This document shows, in pieces, positions 1-12,100 of a DNA stretch of 64,000 bases. Where the stretch lies: contig JAJEKV010000047.1 of the NCBI GenBank assembly GCA_021234155.1, positions 594,534 through 658,533 of the forward strand. Direction: 5' to 3'. Below the pieces are notes generated by a model, which saw nothing but the letters and a program-made list of their open reading frames with translations, was not told the DNA's origin and did no database searches. Numbering within the stretch: the stretch's first letter is position 1; each line of letters starts with the position of its first letter. The position numbers were made by a program, and so were the translations under genes. This DNA comes from Isoetes taiwanensis (Eukaryota > Streptophyta > Lycopodiopsida > Isoetales > Isoetaceae).

Positions 1-552
1 CCACAATGCATGTTAAGATAAACAATAGAATACAATGGGAAAAAAGTATTTAAATGGCAATAGTATCTCATGTTTTTTGTATGTGTGTAGAGTGGAAAAA
101 GCCTACCAATATATAATATCAATGGAGAAACTAAACACGAGAATGATATGTTAAAGGACGATCTCTATAGTTGATGTTAAATAGAGAAGCTAATTTTTCA
201 TTACATGTTATGTAAAGGGTTTTCTTTCTAGTTTGTAAAAATCTAATTGATCGGGCTTCATTAATCAACAATCAAACAATAATACAAAGTTTACAAAAGC
301 TCAGTGACAAATCCAAGTGACCTAGACACTACTAAGCATGAGGGGCATATTTAAATGAGCTTCTCAAGTGCTGTCACGTGCTTAATGTACCATACTTGTG
401 ATGTCTTCCAAGGTATTGTACCTTTTATGTACTTTACGTACGTTTGCCACGTGCTATTCTATTTTATATATACTATGTACAATACATTACAGATGGGAAA
501 AATGTAAAGTTCTTTATTTAAAAGTTGCAATTTCGCACTTAAGGCTAGATGT
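1..552. other. AT-rich sequence with no recognisable gene
   Basis: No coding frame, splice pattern or transposon motif stands out. The stretch is AT-rich and ends at the pentanucleotide tail of the neighbouring LINE/SINE 3' end. Confidence 0.5.
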
Positions 553-735
553 TTTTAAGAATAGAATAGAATAGAATAGAATAGAATAGATTTTTAACGT
601 CCACGGAGACCAATAGGTCATAGGACCCATACAATGGACTAGTACAATCATTACTACTAGGATTAAAAAACCCCTGCCTCGAAAAGTTTTCAAGGGAAAA
701 ACCTTTGCAGTAATGATGATACTAGACAAGCGGAG
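553..735 (-). mobile_element. LINE/SINE 3' end with pentanucleotide tail
   Basis: Read on the minus strand, this ends in a conserved block containing TTGGTCTCCGTGGACGT and a short A run, then a (TCTAT)n tail that appears on the plus strand as about seven AATAG units at 560-590. The same block and tail recur at 1130-1303, 7440-7626, 16037-16471, 19270-19830 and 59690-59850. A simple-sequence tail after a fixed 3' end is typical of target-primed retrotransposons. The copy is too short to tell a 5'-truncated LINE from a SINE sharing its end. Confidence 0.6.
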
Positions 736-1129
736 ATAATGACTACTGAGGTTTGGATGGTCAAATTAAGACCTACAACAAAAACCTTTATATAAATGGA
801 TTGAAATTAGTACTAATGCAAAAACATTTAAGCACAAAAGTTTACCTGCTCAATGTGTTTGGTCGAACACTACAAAAGCTAAAAACATGGAGTTAGGTTT
901 TTTTTTTTTTTCTTTTGGTCTTGAAATTGACATTAGGCATTAAGAGGCACAAACTTGACATGTAAAAAAAAAAAAGCCGGCCTGAAATTTTAGAGGTCCA
1001 ACATATACTATACACTACTCAAAGTACTATATTTACAAATAGTAGTATATGCGTACACAAACAACACTGCTTAAAAGGACAACAATGCGGCCGCACTATT
1101 TATGGGCAACCTTGCAATGTCGAGTTTGC

Positions 1130-1303
1130 GTAGCATTATCTTATCTTATTCTTGGTAGCCTTTTAATATTTGGTTATTGTGTTTGGTGATGGGGCCTAGT
1201 CCCCAAGTTTTAGATGGGCTGTTGCCCTTGCATGTGCCGTCCCATAACCCGTTGGGTTCCCGTGGACGTAAAAAATTATCTTATCTTATCTTATCTTATC
1301 TTG
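1130..1303 (+). mobile_element. LINE/SINE 3' end with (TTATC)n tail
   Basis: This plus-strand member of the family ends in GGGTTCCCGTGGACGTA, an A run and a (TTATC)n tail at 1277-1302. The upstream part, TATTCTTGGTAGCCTTTTAAT, aligns by eye with the copy at 59690-59850. No coding sequence is present. Confidence 0.6.
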
Positions 1304-1479
1304 TAGCTGCATATGCGCTAATTGCAGTCGTATGGAATTTTTGAAGGCTGCACTTTAGGACTATGTAACTGCAGAAGTAAAACAGATGCATCCGCATTTA
1401 TAACTTCAAGACACGTCGGCTTTTAAAGCCTGACAATGTCACAAAGTACTTTTCAGCTCCCCAAACAATGGGGAAGGGC

Positions 1480-2577
1480 CAAGAATCTGCCTCCCACGCC
1501 ATGAACTCCCAGAGTTCCCCACGACCATTGGGATCAGTCTCTCAGAGCACTAATCAGGAAGTCGGGCTTCCTCTTAATTCCTTCCAAACGAATCGAATGG
1601 CCTTAGGCTCAAGACCAAGGAATTATATCCCAAGATAATTCTTGTGATGCAAGCTAACTCTTGCAATCAATAGCCATACTACAACCAAATACAAACAAAA
1701 TTCTTGTAGTCCAAATACAAGAGAGACTCTTGAAAGTCAATTCTGGCAATTCAATACAAGTAGAATTCTCGCAATTAATTGCAAGTAAAAACTCTTGCAA
1801 TAGTACCCGATTCTTTCTCTACTATCCAACCACCATCCACAGTGCTTCAGAACCCGAAATCAGGCTTTATATGTCAAATTTGAGCTACAAGGCTTCAGAC
1901 AATGATCAACTAGACCTATAACAGAGGCAAAGGAGGATTTGAAGGCTTTCACTCATCCATAGGCCTTCCTCCAATTTGAATTCTCAGCTCCTTTTATAAG
2001 GTCGAATCTCTTGTTTGCATGTCTCTTCATGCAAATCCAACCTGCCCCAAGTGGATCTCATGCATGGGCATGCATAAGCAAATGGAGAAATCAATCAGTG
2101 GCACCAAGACAGCCGAATTCTGAGAGGCTTAGAAAGTTCGAGCCTTATTTGGCTCCTTTTTCGATTGATTTACTCTAAACCAATCCCAAAGTGCCACTTG
2201 GTCAAACATTAATATTAATATTAATGTCACAAAACCTTGCCTAATGTTTATTTTATAAAGAATGAGTTGGCACCCTAAGCACAAGTTTGGCTAGCCCTGG
2301 TATGTCCATTACGAGCTTACGGTCCTCTGCATAGCAATTGCCACCTGACATGCTATCGATGGTACTCATGCTCATGGAATTCTGTCAGGAGTCCATTAAT
2401 ATCGGCTGTACCTAGAGTTCAAAAAATATTTGTATGTTGGTGTATACTGGATTTTCTATATATTAAAGTTAGAATATGCCAGAATTTACATATAAACTCT
2501 ATTTCGGCTACCAATTTTTTCTCTAGCATGCAAAAGAGTCAACCGAAAAATAAGAACTCCAGTCGGTAATCCTGGAG
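1480..2577 (-). mobile_element. Probable LTR of Ty3/gypsy fragment (minus strand)
   Basis: This lies directly downstream, on the minus strand, of a polypurine tract (AAAAAGTGGGGGTTAAG, 2578-2594) that follows the end of a gypsy polyprotein. It has LTR-like traits: about 1 kb long, a TATA box (CTTATAAAAGG on the minus strand, near 1990-2000), and no coding. Exact ends are uncertain because no second LTR copy is in the window and the TG/CA ends are not clear. Confidence 0.45.
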
Positions 2578-3240
2578 CTTAACCCCCACTTTTTCGATTC
2601 CTGACCATATCCCCGGAAGCACACAGTTCCTCCATCCTCTAAGACCTTGTCCTCAAGTTAATTTAATTAGGTGAGGAAACTTTTGCACGATTTCATCTAA
2701 CTCTCATGTGGCATCGTCGGGAGTTTGACCTCGCCACAAGACCAAATATTCTACAATATCTCTATTGCCAGCTACCGAACTATTTTATCCAAAGGATGTT
2801 CTGGCATTACAGAGGAGTTTAAGACAAGCGGTATACTCTCAAGACTAACCATGTTATCCGTATCTAGTATAGCATGCTTCAATTGACTTACATGAAACAC
2901 ATGATAGAGCCCAAGGTCATGCTATAAGCTCAACTCATATGCTATTGGACCTATTCTTTTCAAAGATTTAAAGGGTCTGGCATAACGCGGATAAGCTTTG
3001 GCACCCCTCCTTTCACTAAAGGTCGCAAATAATTCATCCTTAGTGATGAAGGATAGACCACTCTTAGAAAGACATAATCAATTTCTTTATAGGAGACCTC
3101 TCTGAAGTATTTATAATGGGTAGCTATGCCATTAGATAAGGAGTCTTTGTTTGTTAGGTTACTCAAATGGTCTGTATTATATTTTTTTAAGTGTAGTATA
3201 AACCTTTGAATTATTTTCAATGGTCTAAAAATAGAATTGT
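2578..3240 (-). pseudogene. 3' end of Ty3/gypsy pol (end of integrase), degenerate
   Basis: The minus strand reads as the C-terminal part of a gypsy polyprotein. In order it has a VFLRV segment, a long linker, KRIGPIAYEL, then YHVFHVSQLKHAI (2840-2960), which is the hallmark segment found near the end of Ty3/gypsy integrases. A DDAT-ELDEIVQKFPHLI segment and a polypurine tract follow. Stop codons interrupt it, for example where the Trp of the usual ATWE motif should be. The 5' part is missing: unrelated copia sequence begins just beyond 3240. It is a dead fragment. Confidence 0.7.
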
Positions 3241-3650
3241 GAAGTTCATACCTAGCTATGGCACTGCTTGAAAACTCAGACGAATGACCGAATAGAAATC
3301 AAAACAAAAAAAGAAGCTCATCGACTATTACTGTATAAGGTTGTATTGATCTGTGAGATGTTTAAGTGCAGTGGCAGAAGATAAATCCAGCAATATAACC
3401 TTGGGCTATCGATGTAATGTTATGTTTAAAATGCTTATTGGATAGTGATTACTTCAATTTATATGAACAATGGTTTTTCTATGATTATACCCAATGGTCT
3501 ATGGTTATTTTATTGTGCAGCTATGACTAGCAATGACATGATTTAAATGAGTTGCTTTACTTGTGCATTGCCCTAGAAAGTCAGTTCTCATAACAAAAAT
3601 TTGAGTCTATATTAATAAAATTTCCTACAAGTGGTATCATAGTAGGTTTA

Positions 3651-4500
3651 ATGGCAAGCAGGCTTGGTGCATCATTGCTGAATGCAATTGATGTGTTTGA
3701 AGGAGAATCTGATTTTCAAGTGTGGAAAGAGAAGGCGAAGGAAGTATTAGAGATTGAAGGCTTGTGGAGTTATGTGGCAGATGAAGGAAAAGAGAGAAGA
3801 ATTTCTGTAAACGTTGCTCCAGCTAATAATTCAAGCAATTCTAGTTATAAGATGAGCAATCATTGCAACTGGAAGAAATGAAGAACCGAAGTAAGAGATG
3901 GAGACTATGCAAGTAAACTGATTGGGCAAGGAGCATCATTACAAGTAAGCTTAGCTCTTCTATTTTGTTAAAAATTAGAAAGCTAACTCCAAGGCAAATC
4001 TGGAAGTATATGTTGAAGACATATGAAGCCAAAAGTTCTCCTCAATTAGATGTGTTGGACAGAGAGCTCAGGAATTTAAAATATCATGATAAAGACAATC
4101 TGACCAAATTTTTCCAGAAATTTGATCACATTGTGGTGGATTTGTGGTGTTCTTGTAACTATGGATTATCAAATTTTGTCTATATACATCCCTTTTTCTA
4201 ACTGTGATATCTTTCTACTTTTGTTAGAAACGTAGATAAAGGAAGAGATGAAGCAGAGCGTATGATTCACATGGGGATTGAATAGAAGAAAGTAATAGGA
4301 GATGAAGAAGAAGAAATTGAAGTCTTATTCGCAGGAAAGGGACGAGCTGAACGCTCAAACAAGGGAAGGATAGGCCCGTGTTATAGCTGTAATGGCTATG
4401 GCCATCTTAAGGCAAACTATTCCACGTAAGGAAAAGAGGTAAGATGTTATAATTGTGAAGGATTTGGTCACATGGCTAGTGCATGCTCGAGTGCATAGCA
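3651..4500 (+). pseudogene. copia gag with zinc knuckles (broken)
   Basis: The start codon at 3651 lies 19 bases after the primer binding site and opens a 76-residue frame, with FQVWKEKAKEVLEIEGLW typical of copia gag. After a break, the second frame carries KYMLKTYEA and LKYHDKDNLTKFFQKFD, the next conserved gag segment. Near 4371-4494 there are two adjacent CCHC knuckles. The first (CYSCNGYGHLKANY) has Tyr in place of the last Cys. The second (CYNCEGFGHMASAC) is complete. An in-frame stop separates them. An Arg/Gly-rich stretch follows. The product would have been the RNA-binding capsid protein; it cannot be made intact. Confidence 0.8.
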
Positions 4501-5079
4501 CGGATCCAAGAGTGGAGAAGTCAGAGGTGGTTACTTTAGAAGAGGAAACATTAGAGGAGGAAGAGGAAGATCTGGACGAGGTAGAGGCGGTTAAAGGTCC
4601 ACTACGGCAAATTCCAAATGAACCTGAGGAGGACGCGGATGAACTAGTGGAGGTAAATATCAAAAAAAATTTGTCAGTTTCTAAGAGAAAACTAAAATAT
4701 CATCATTCTTTATTTGTTTTAGATAGCAAAGCTGAAAGAGCAGTGAGTAAATCATCGGAAGAGCTCAAGGAAAAACAACGAGAAATTCAAGCTGTATTCA
4801 ATTAGGGTTTGGACATTTGCAAGTCAGAATTCTAGAGTTGTTTGGTCTTGATGGAGAACCAGTAAATTTAAAGGATGTCTTATATATCCGTCCATTGTAA
4901 GATATTTAATCTCCATAGCTCAGCTATTTGATCTTGAGAATAAAGTTTGTTTCGACAAACTGCAATGTAAATTTTTTCTTAATGGAAAATTAAAGTTTTT
5001 GGCAAAGAAAATTGGGAACCTTTTTAATTTTTAGCAAAAAGTGTGTTGATTCTATAAATACATATGACTGTGCCTACAA

Positions 5080-5850
5080 TGAGAGGCATGAGAGGGCCAT
5101 ACCATTTGAATAAAATTGCATACTTGATCAAAAAGGAAAAATTCATAGTAGAGAATGATGAGGAGGATGGTGAAAGATTTATTTGCAAAGGATGCATGCT
5201 AGAAAAATACAGCAAGCTACCATTCCCTAAAAATTAGATGTGAGACACAATGACTTATGTGGGCCATTAAATATTACTAACATGAATGGTACTAGATATT
5301 TTGTAACATTCATTGACGATTTCTCAAGAAAGTAGGGGCGCTTCTTCTTAAAAACAAAAGATCAGGCCTTCAATGCATTCAAACTATTCGACTTGATGAT
5401 GCCAACAAATGAAGAGAATCAAAAGATAGTTCATGTGTAGCCACACTCCACAACAAAATGGAGTGGCAGAAAGAAAAAACAAGACCATACTAAATGCAGT
5501 ACGTGTTATGCTCAAGCACATGGAATTACCTATTTTTTTTATGGAAAGAGGTTGTTGGGGTAGTATATAACCAAAACAAATTGCCTATAAAGAACATTGA
5601 AGGAGCAGTGCCACTTGAATTATGAAGTAGTAGAAAACATCTTATAATAGACTTAGAGTCTATGGATACATGGCAGTTGCACATGTGCAAAAAGAAAATA
5701 GGAAGAAGCTCGATGACAAGTCTGCACAATGCTTTTTAGTGGAATACAATCATGAAGCCAGGGGTACAGATTATACGATCCTAATAGATGGAGCATAATT
5801 ATCAGTAGGGATGTTTTATTCAATGAATATGCCTTATATAAAGATAGAAC
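5080..5850 (+). pseudogene. copia integrase (broken)
   Basis: The frame around 5250-5335 reads GPLNITNMNGTRYFVTFIDD, the integrase core with its catalytic Asp (GTRYFVTFIDDFSRK), stopped by a TAG. Near 5450-5490 [17 protein letters not shown] carries the segment with the catalytic Glu, but in a different frame from its surroundings. RVYGYMAVAHVQKENRKKLD (about 5650-5720) is the usual post-catalytic part. The region between the two catalytic Asp residues is shortened, so the DDE triad is not in one frame. Confidence 0.75.
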
Positions 5851-6159
5851 AATGATGCAAAATCGCTCATAGTAAAGAACAGAAACATATACGTGGATTG
5901 AGGGATTTATTGGATGATGATAAGCTAACAATAAAGCACATGATGACACTGATAATAGACAGTGAACAGTTAGTGAATACAAGGATTGAAGAATCTGAAC
6001 ATATGGAGCCACAAATCACAAAGGGAAGGAAAAATGAAGCCCAAAAATTGCAGAAAAACTTGAATGTAAATGCTTATGGAAGAAATGTATCTCGGATTGG
6101 AAAAAAGGAGATTAATTTCATTATGACAGCCCTGGAACCTCGTGTACCTACAACCTATG

Positions 6160-6900
6160 TTGAGGCCAGTAGTTCAGAAAATAACAAAGAATGGCAAGAT
6201 GCAATAATTGAGGAAATGAGATCATTTGATGGGACACAAACATTCGATATTGTTGACATGCCAATGGACAAGAACACTGTGGAAAATAAATGGTTACAAA
6301 CTAAAGATTGGACCAAATGGTAAGGAGAAGTACAAAGCTCGATTGATGTGGCACAACGATTTTCACAGAAAGAACGTTTCGATTATGACGAAACATTCTC
6401 TCCCCTAGTTAAATTAAGTAGCATTAGAGTGCTTTTAGCAATGGCTAATGCTCATGATTTAGAAGTGCATCACGTAGATGTAAAAACAGCATTTTTGAAT
6501 GCACCATTAGAAGAAGAAATTTTTATGAAACAGGCTCTAGGTTTTGAAGTAGGTCAAAATAAAGTATGGAGATTAAAAAGAGCAGTGTACAGGCTAAAGC
6601 AGTCACCACCTCAGTGGAATATGTGCATGGATACTTTTCTGCGGGAGAATGAATTCACAAGATTAAAAAGTGATGGAAACTTATAGATATTTCATGAAGG
6701 AAATGAATTTTGCATCATTGCCTTGTATGTGGATAATGCATCATGGCAGCCGAAGGAAAAAGTTGTTTAATGCACTGCAAGAAGGTGTTTACTGATATGC
6801 TTAGTATGAGTGATCTAGACAAACTAAGACATTTCTTAGGTATTGAAGTGTGCAAAGACAGGAAAAACAAAATAAAGGAGTTGCTACACCTCTGGTTACG
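6160..6900 (+). pseudogene. copia reverse transcriptase with altered YVDD motif (broken)
   Basis: WQDAIIEEMRSFDGTQTFDI begins the RT near 6192. The core frame 6348-6686 reads RFSQKERFDYDETFSPLVKL then HHVDVKTAFLNAPLEEEIFM and VWRLKRAVYRLKQSPPQWN, all diagnostic of copia RT. After a stop at 6684 the catalytic motif near 6725-6740 reads LYVDNAS: the second Asp of YVDD is Asn, which should abolish polymerase activity. SDLDKLRHFLGIEV follows. Frames change at least three times. Confidence 0.85.
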
Positions 6901-7059
6901 GAACATAAGATTTCAAATGCTATGTCTTCTCAAACCGAGCAGAAGCAGACTGAATAACCTATTAAGTAGATATCGTAATAACCCAGGAGAAGCTCGTTGG
7001 ACAACAGCTAAACGGGTTCTGAGATTCCTAAAAGGTACCATGCAACGATGACTTGGAAT

Positions 7060-7295
7060 TTAATAGTGAAAATTTGATATTAACAGCATACACAGATGCT
7101 GATTGGGCTGGAGATATAGACACAAGGAAATGTACATCAGACTTTGCTTTAGTTTTGAGAGGAGCATCAATGTCCTAGAAAAGTAAGAAACAAACTTGTA
7201 TAGCATTGTCATCTGCTGAAGTAGAGTATGGAGCAGCAACCTTGGTTACAAAAGAAATAATCTGGTGGTTTGAACCACCCTATTAGTTCCATTTG
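7060..7295 (+). pseudogene. copia RNase H fragment
   Basis: The frame reads LTAYTDADWAGDIDTRKCTS, then MS-stop-KSKKQTCIALSSAEVEYGAA, the standard copia RNase H with its Asp and Glu catalytic positions visible. A TAG replaces the usual Trp codon before KSKK. The domain ends at about 7295 without the conserved downstream His/Asp part, so this is where the copia element was truncated. Confidence 0.8.
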
Positions 7296-7439
7296 ATATG
7301 AAAAAAGTAAGATACAAGTTTTATGTACAAGAGTAAGCTAACCGGGACAATTTTTCCGGTTTAGCTGTGACTGGCATTAGGGGGGAGCAGCTAACGGGAA
7401 AAATTGGACCAGTTAGCTTAGTCTTATAAATATCGCAAT

Positions 7440-7626
7440 CGGGGAGTTCTTTTTTTTTTCCCCTGAAATCTGATTCAAGATCATCTGATTCAAGTCAATG
7501 TTACCAGATTGAAGGCTATTTTGCCGATTCAAGATCATCCGATTTGTACGTATCTTCCATTGATTGTCTCTTGGTCTCCGTGGGTAATAAAACCTATTCT
7601 ATTCTAATCTATTCTATTCTATTCTT
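7440..7626 (+). mobile_element. LINE/SINE 3' end with (TATTC)n tail
   Basis: TCTTGGTCTCCGTGGG (7567-7582), a short A-rich link and (CTATT)n repeats at 7592-7626 match the 3' end family seen elsewhere in the window. It lies about 150-330 bases after the broken end of the copia element, so this or a related insertion may have caused that truncation. The 5' limit is not clear. Confidence 0.5.
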
Positions 7627-7805
7627 TATCGTAGCAACTTTCCTTATCGGACTCTCTAGCGTAAAGGGAGAGTCCAATAATTAAGGAATGATAACTAGTT
7701 ATCAATACTAGGAGATAATTAGTTATCAGCTAGATAAGGTGGTTATCGGTCTTTGCCTTGGCTGATAACCAAAAATGTGTGGCCTCGGTTGTACGCCCTC
7801 GGCCA

Positions 7806-7873
7806 GATATTTGCACGTAAGGCCTCGGCCCGGCCTTCGGCCCTAGTGGGCCTCAGCCTTAGGTGCAAATATC
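7806..7873. repeat. GC-rich hairpin (inverted repeat)
   Basis: GATATTTGCACGTAAGGC at the left is mirrored by GCCTTAGGTGCAAATATC at the right with one mismatch. A GC-rich centre (CGGCCCGGCCTTCGGCC) is itself partly palindromic. No open frame or terminator context is evident. It may be part of a foldback element. Confidence 0.7.
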
Positions 7874-8065
7874 CGCCCTCGCATCTGACCTCCACCACGA
7901 TTTTTGGTTATCACCCGAGCCCCTGCACCAATAACCTTACCTTGTTTCTTCTCAAGAGTAGTCGATTTGCAGAGATGAATACAATGGAAGTTGTGAATCA
8001 AGCTCTTTAGCCCATGACTCGAAGCATCCATTGACATGAAATGCCAAAGCAGATACCTTACGGGT

Positions 8066-8102
8066 AGTTCTTTGCAATAAGGTTACCTTATTGCAAAGAA
8101 CT
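8066..8102. repeat. Perfect 17-bp inverted repeat with 3-base loop
   Basis: AGTTCTTTGCAATAAGG (8066-8082) and CCTTATTGCAAAGAACT (8086-8102) are exact reverse complements separated by TTA. The hairpin sits in non-coding sequence between two other hairpins. Confidence 0.9.
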
Positions 8103-8872
8103 TCAACAAATATTACCCGAAAATAGGCATATTCGGAAACCATGGCATACCACATGACGACATCTCCGTTGGAAAACTTGTGGAAGACTAAACGGGCTGG
8201 TTGGACAACAAAACAAGCTGAAAACCTAACGGGCTGCTTCCGGGGAACATTACGACACAAATACTTGACTGCCGGAATGCCGGAAATACCATTATTCTTC
8301 TTGTAAATTTAAGAAAATAGAGCAACTGGATCCTGTCGAACTAATCGTTGCAACTGAAATCAACTCCAAACAGAATCCGTTTGCCCCGATAAATGACTGT
8401 TACCCAATGGGCAGTCCCCACGTGGCCGATATCCGTTTTTAATTTCTTGTTGAGATAGGCGTACCGAATCGACCAACAGAACGCCCAAATTAGACACCTA
8501 CGTATTTCCCACCCAAAAAAAGATCCTATACGTATTATTATGTTGAACCTATGGAATATTTATTATGCCCAAGATATTCAATTCTTCGTGTATACATGGA
8601 ATGTATGTTTACATCCCACACATTCTTGGGATGGAAACACTCATGAGGCTCTCTTGACATTCCAGGAGTGTCTCATAAATGTGGAGAGCATTCTGCGCAC
8701 ATGTGACCTAGCTAATCGCTCGAGACAAGAACGTCATCCAAAAAACCAGAGTGTTAGTAAAAAAAACAAGAATGTTAGTAAATGTATATCCCGGTTCTAA
8801 ACTCAGCCATGTGGTACTGTCTCATTGGATCCAAGGGCAGAATGCGTTGTACCTGTTCTTTACGTATACAGG

Positions 8873-8969
8873 AATGTCAATTTACTTGACATTCTTGAGA
8901 TGGAAACAGGGCGACGCGCGGAGCGCGGAGCCCTGTTGACATCTCAGGAATGTCAAGTAAATTGACATT
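8873..8969. repeat. 39-bp near-perfect hairpin with GC-rich loop
   Basis: The arm 8873-8911 (starts AATGTCAATTTACTTGACAT, ends GAAACAGGG) pairs with 8931-8969 (starts CCCTGTTGACATCTCAGG). The 19-base loop is made of GCGCGGAG-like units. Each arm also contains a smaller palindrome built on AATGTCAA...TTGACATT. Related words (CATTCTTGGGATGGAAACA near 8620; AATGTCAGGTAAAT near 9037) occur on both sides. This fits a foldback or MITE-like element between roughly 8540 and 9110, but I could not define its outer ends. Confidence 0.75.
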
Positions 8970-9109
8970 CATGTAACGTGGAAGACAGTTACGATCCATT
9001 CCGTCGCCAAGAATGTTGGGTAAAAATCCGGATCTGAATGTCAGGTAAATGCATCAAACTAAAATTTATTAACATTCCAGTGTTTGAAAAGCACCACGTG
9101 GCAAGGCGC

Positions 9110-12100
9110 TACTGGTGGACGCGGCAGAATGGATCGTAACTGTTTTTACGTCCTAGAGAAACAAAATTGGCGAGTTGAGAGTAATATCACTTATAAATTT
9201 ACAACATGTTGGCCTAATTTATCTACTTATGAATTAAGAATCTCAATGTGCTTGTCCTCAAACTTTTCACTGTCCCGTAAGTGGAATTCATCTTTGCATG
9301 TGGGTGCCTTCTTATTTTGCAAAGAGTCTACTAAATCATGGTCGTAGGAAAGGTGTGTTACTTGCTATAAGCCATACCTAAAGCGAAGGGAAGGGAAAAC
9401 TTGTTTCTGAATTCCTCACTTCTTCTAGCATATTCGGGAATGATACTTGCAGCCTAAAACATTTTATGCATGGTATATCATGTAGAGGTAATGGAATGAG
9501 GTGCAAAAGAAGATTTCTCAAAGCTCTTCAATGGTTGAGTGGAAATCAATTCGTCATTTATTCATACATTTGCACACTTTTTGTTTCTTGAGTTACTTAT
9601 TTCATCTAGCACCCTCATATCTTAGTGTTATACATATTTTTACCTCTTAGAAAAGTGTCAACATTTGTTGCCTCTTTCTATTAAACAATTGCGAGGTCGT
9701 TGAAACATCACCAAGCTCCCATCTTCAAAGGATTATGATATGGTACACCACTACGATACCATAGGAACATTTTCTAGTTAGCTTCCCAAAACATAGCTAA
9801 GAAGTCAACATAGAAGCTTGTGGGTTGAAGCTTGGGTAATTTGTAGTAAACAAGATTTTCCACATTTAACTTTCTTTTTAATTCCTTAAAGACTCTTCAT
9901 TTGAACCATGTATTGTAGGGCTTTTGATGATATGAAACTCACTCTTAATTTGCCATCTCCGACACTCATAAGCTATAAAATTGTGGAACAAGAGTGTATT
10001 CGCATATGGGAGCCCTCGGCATCACCACAACCCACCCACACATTACCCCCCTCCCCCTCCACCACAACATCAGTTGTTCCATTTCCACAAACATTGCATT
10101 AGCTAGGATTTCTTAAATTTATCAAAAAACAATTGTTGTTCAAAACACCAAATTAGCTTGAAGAGTTCATCACCAACCTTTGGACTTCCCAAACACGTGT
10201 TCAACAGCTTCCAATTTCCCATAGTAAATTGCAATCTTAATTCCGCAAAGTATCCCTGGAATGCCAACATCAGCTTCCAGTCTAGCCTCCAGTCTAGGGA
10301 ACACGACATAAGGCTGCAGGGTATAAAGATTCCCATGCAACTTTAGAGGTGTAGTTACAGGCGATCATACGGAGGAATGAATATGGTATGTTCGTGGAGG
10401 GATGGAAGTATACCAGGGGTAGTCCTTTGCATGTATGATTTGATAAACGTCATGAGAGAAAGGATAGGCTTTTCAAGTGTTGGAAAAGCAAGAGTCCTTT
10501 ATAAACAGAAGGGCAAGGAAAGTATGAAATAAACAAATGCAAGGATATGAATGTGGGGACCCAATGCTTAGCATTTGAGGTCACGTTTGAAGAAGGGCAA
10601 TATCAATAAATGAGATTCTCAAGGTTAACCTTTTGGAAGGATGAGAAGCTTCAGCATTTTTTTTTTTCGCACTAGGCTAAAGCATAACTTAAACAGAAAG
10701 TGAAGTATGCCTGGCACGTAGAAGCCACTCTTTACCACTAAAATAATAACCAAGGTCCCACATCCACAGCAGCACGCCTCATCCTCTGTTAAAGAAATAA
10801 ATCAATCAATAAATAAAGCTTCCCAGTTCTTTTTTGGCACATGGCAGCCAGCAGCATACAAATATTCCATCACAATTCCATTTCATATCATACATATATC
10901 TTAACCAGAACTTGGATATCCTAATCCAACCTTAGATTCAACAAGCGTTTCTAACACTTTATAACCATTCATTAATGCCACTGAATAACATATTTTGACA
11001 GAGAACAAGAGATTACAAATCCTGCAAAGATTCTACCTCTGTAAATTGGAAAAAACAAACATAAGGTGCATGCATTTCCTAATGTCAAACCTTTCTTTTT
11101 TGCTTTTACAAACCTGCAAATCCTAACAGTAATGTTGGCTGTGTTATATGCCTGGAATGTGCAACAGGGGCAGTAATTACTTGATCTTGGGCAGTTCATG
11201 GTCCAGGTGCTCTAATTTATTCTTATAACCTCCAGCATTTGAGCTAGATCTGACAAAAGACTGGCAGGTCTGAATATAAAATGGATATTTGACTCCGTGC
11301 ATATGCATGTTGGGCTCCATGCTTCACGCTATTCTGTTTTATCTGAGAAATGTAACAGCAAATTGGCTGACTACACAAATACAGAGTTTAGCAGGAAGCA
11401 TTAAATTTATCCCTACAGCAAAGGAACTCATGTGGCCTGGTTTTGACCTGCAGATTCAGATGACACGGTGATTGAATCACAATATCAAAATATGGCCAAA
11501 AATATGCGTGCTGCTGACGCCAATATGCATCTATTACTTGTTCATAAATCACATATTTACATCTAAACAATTATGCAGCCAAAGCCTTCATTTTCAGCCT
11601 CGGATTCTTACCTGGGCATTCCAAACAGAGGCAATATGTGTCTCTTTATATGGAGTTTTTAAACAGTCTTACGTCCCTTTCTGCATCTATTTCTGCTTAT
11701 ATAACCATTTCTCGTGTTATTTGATGGCTGGCTGTATATTTACTACATTATGCTTAGCATTGCTTTTGAAGCTCCAGAAAGGCAAAAACTTACAGGTTTA
11801 AAAAGTATGGAGCTAGAGTGTGAGCTTTCGCAATGTCAACTCACAAAGAGAAAAGGCTTCTAATAAAACCATTGTATGTACTGTTGAGTTTGAGCCTGAG
11901 ATTTGTGTTTCGTTTATCTGCAGAAACAATTGGCAATTCATCTTGAATGACCACACATGCTATTCTAATACAAACCAGAAGATTTGGAACCAAGTCTGAT
12001 TCAGACTGTACCATAAAAAGAGAGTTTGGTCCTTTTTTATCGGTTAGATCCAGACAAGTATAACTAATTGTGTGATTTCTACACAAAAAACAGAGATCTC

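Larger units (their letters stand above)
3632..7295 (+). mobile_element. Degenerate Ty1/copia retrotransposon lacking its 3' end
   Basis: The element opens with a primer binding site beginning TGGTATCATAG (3632), complementary to the 3' end of initiator Met-tRNA, two bases after a possible LTR end (CTACA, 3625-3629). Gag, a zinc-knuckle region, integrase, reverse transcriptase and RNase H follow in copia order (integrase before RT), split by many stops and frameshifts. It stops just after the RNase H segment LSSAEVEYGAAT, so the polyprotein end, polypurine tract and 3' LTR are absent. The next recognisable sequence is a LINE-type tail. I could not delimit a 5' LTR. Confidence 0.85.
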
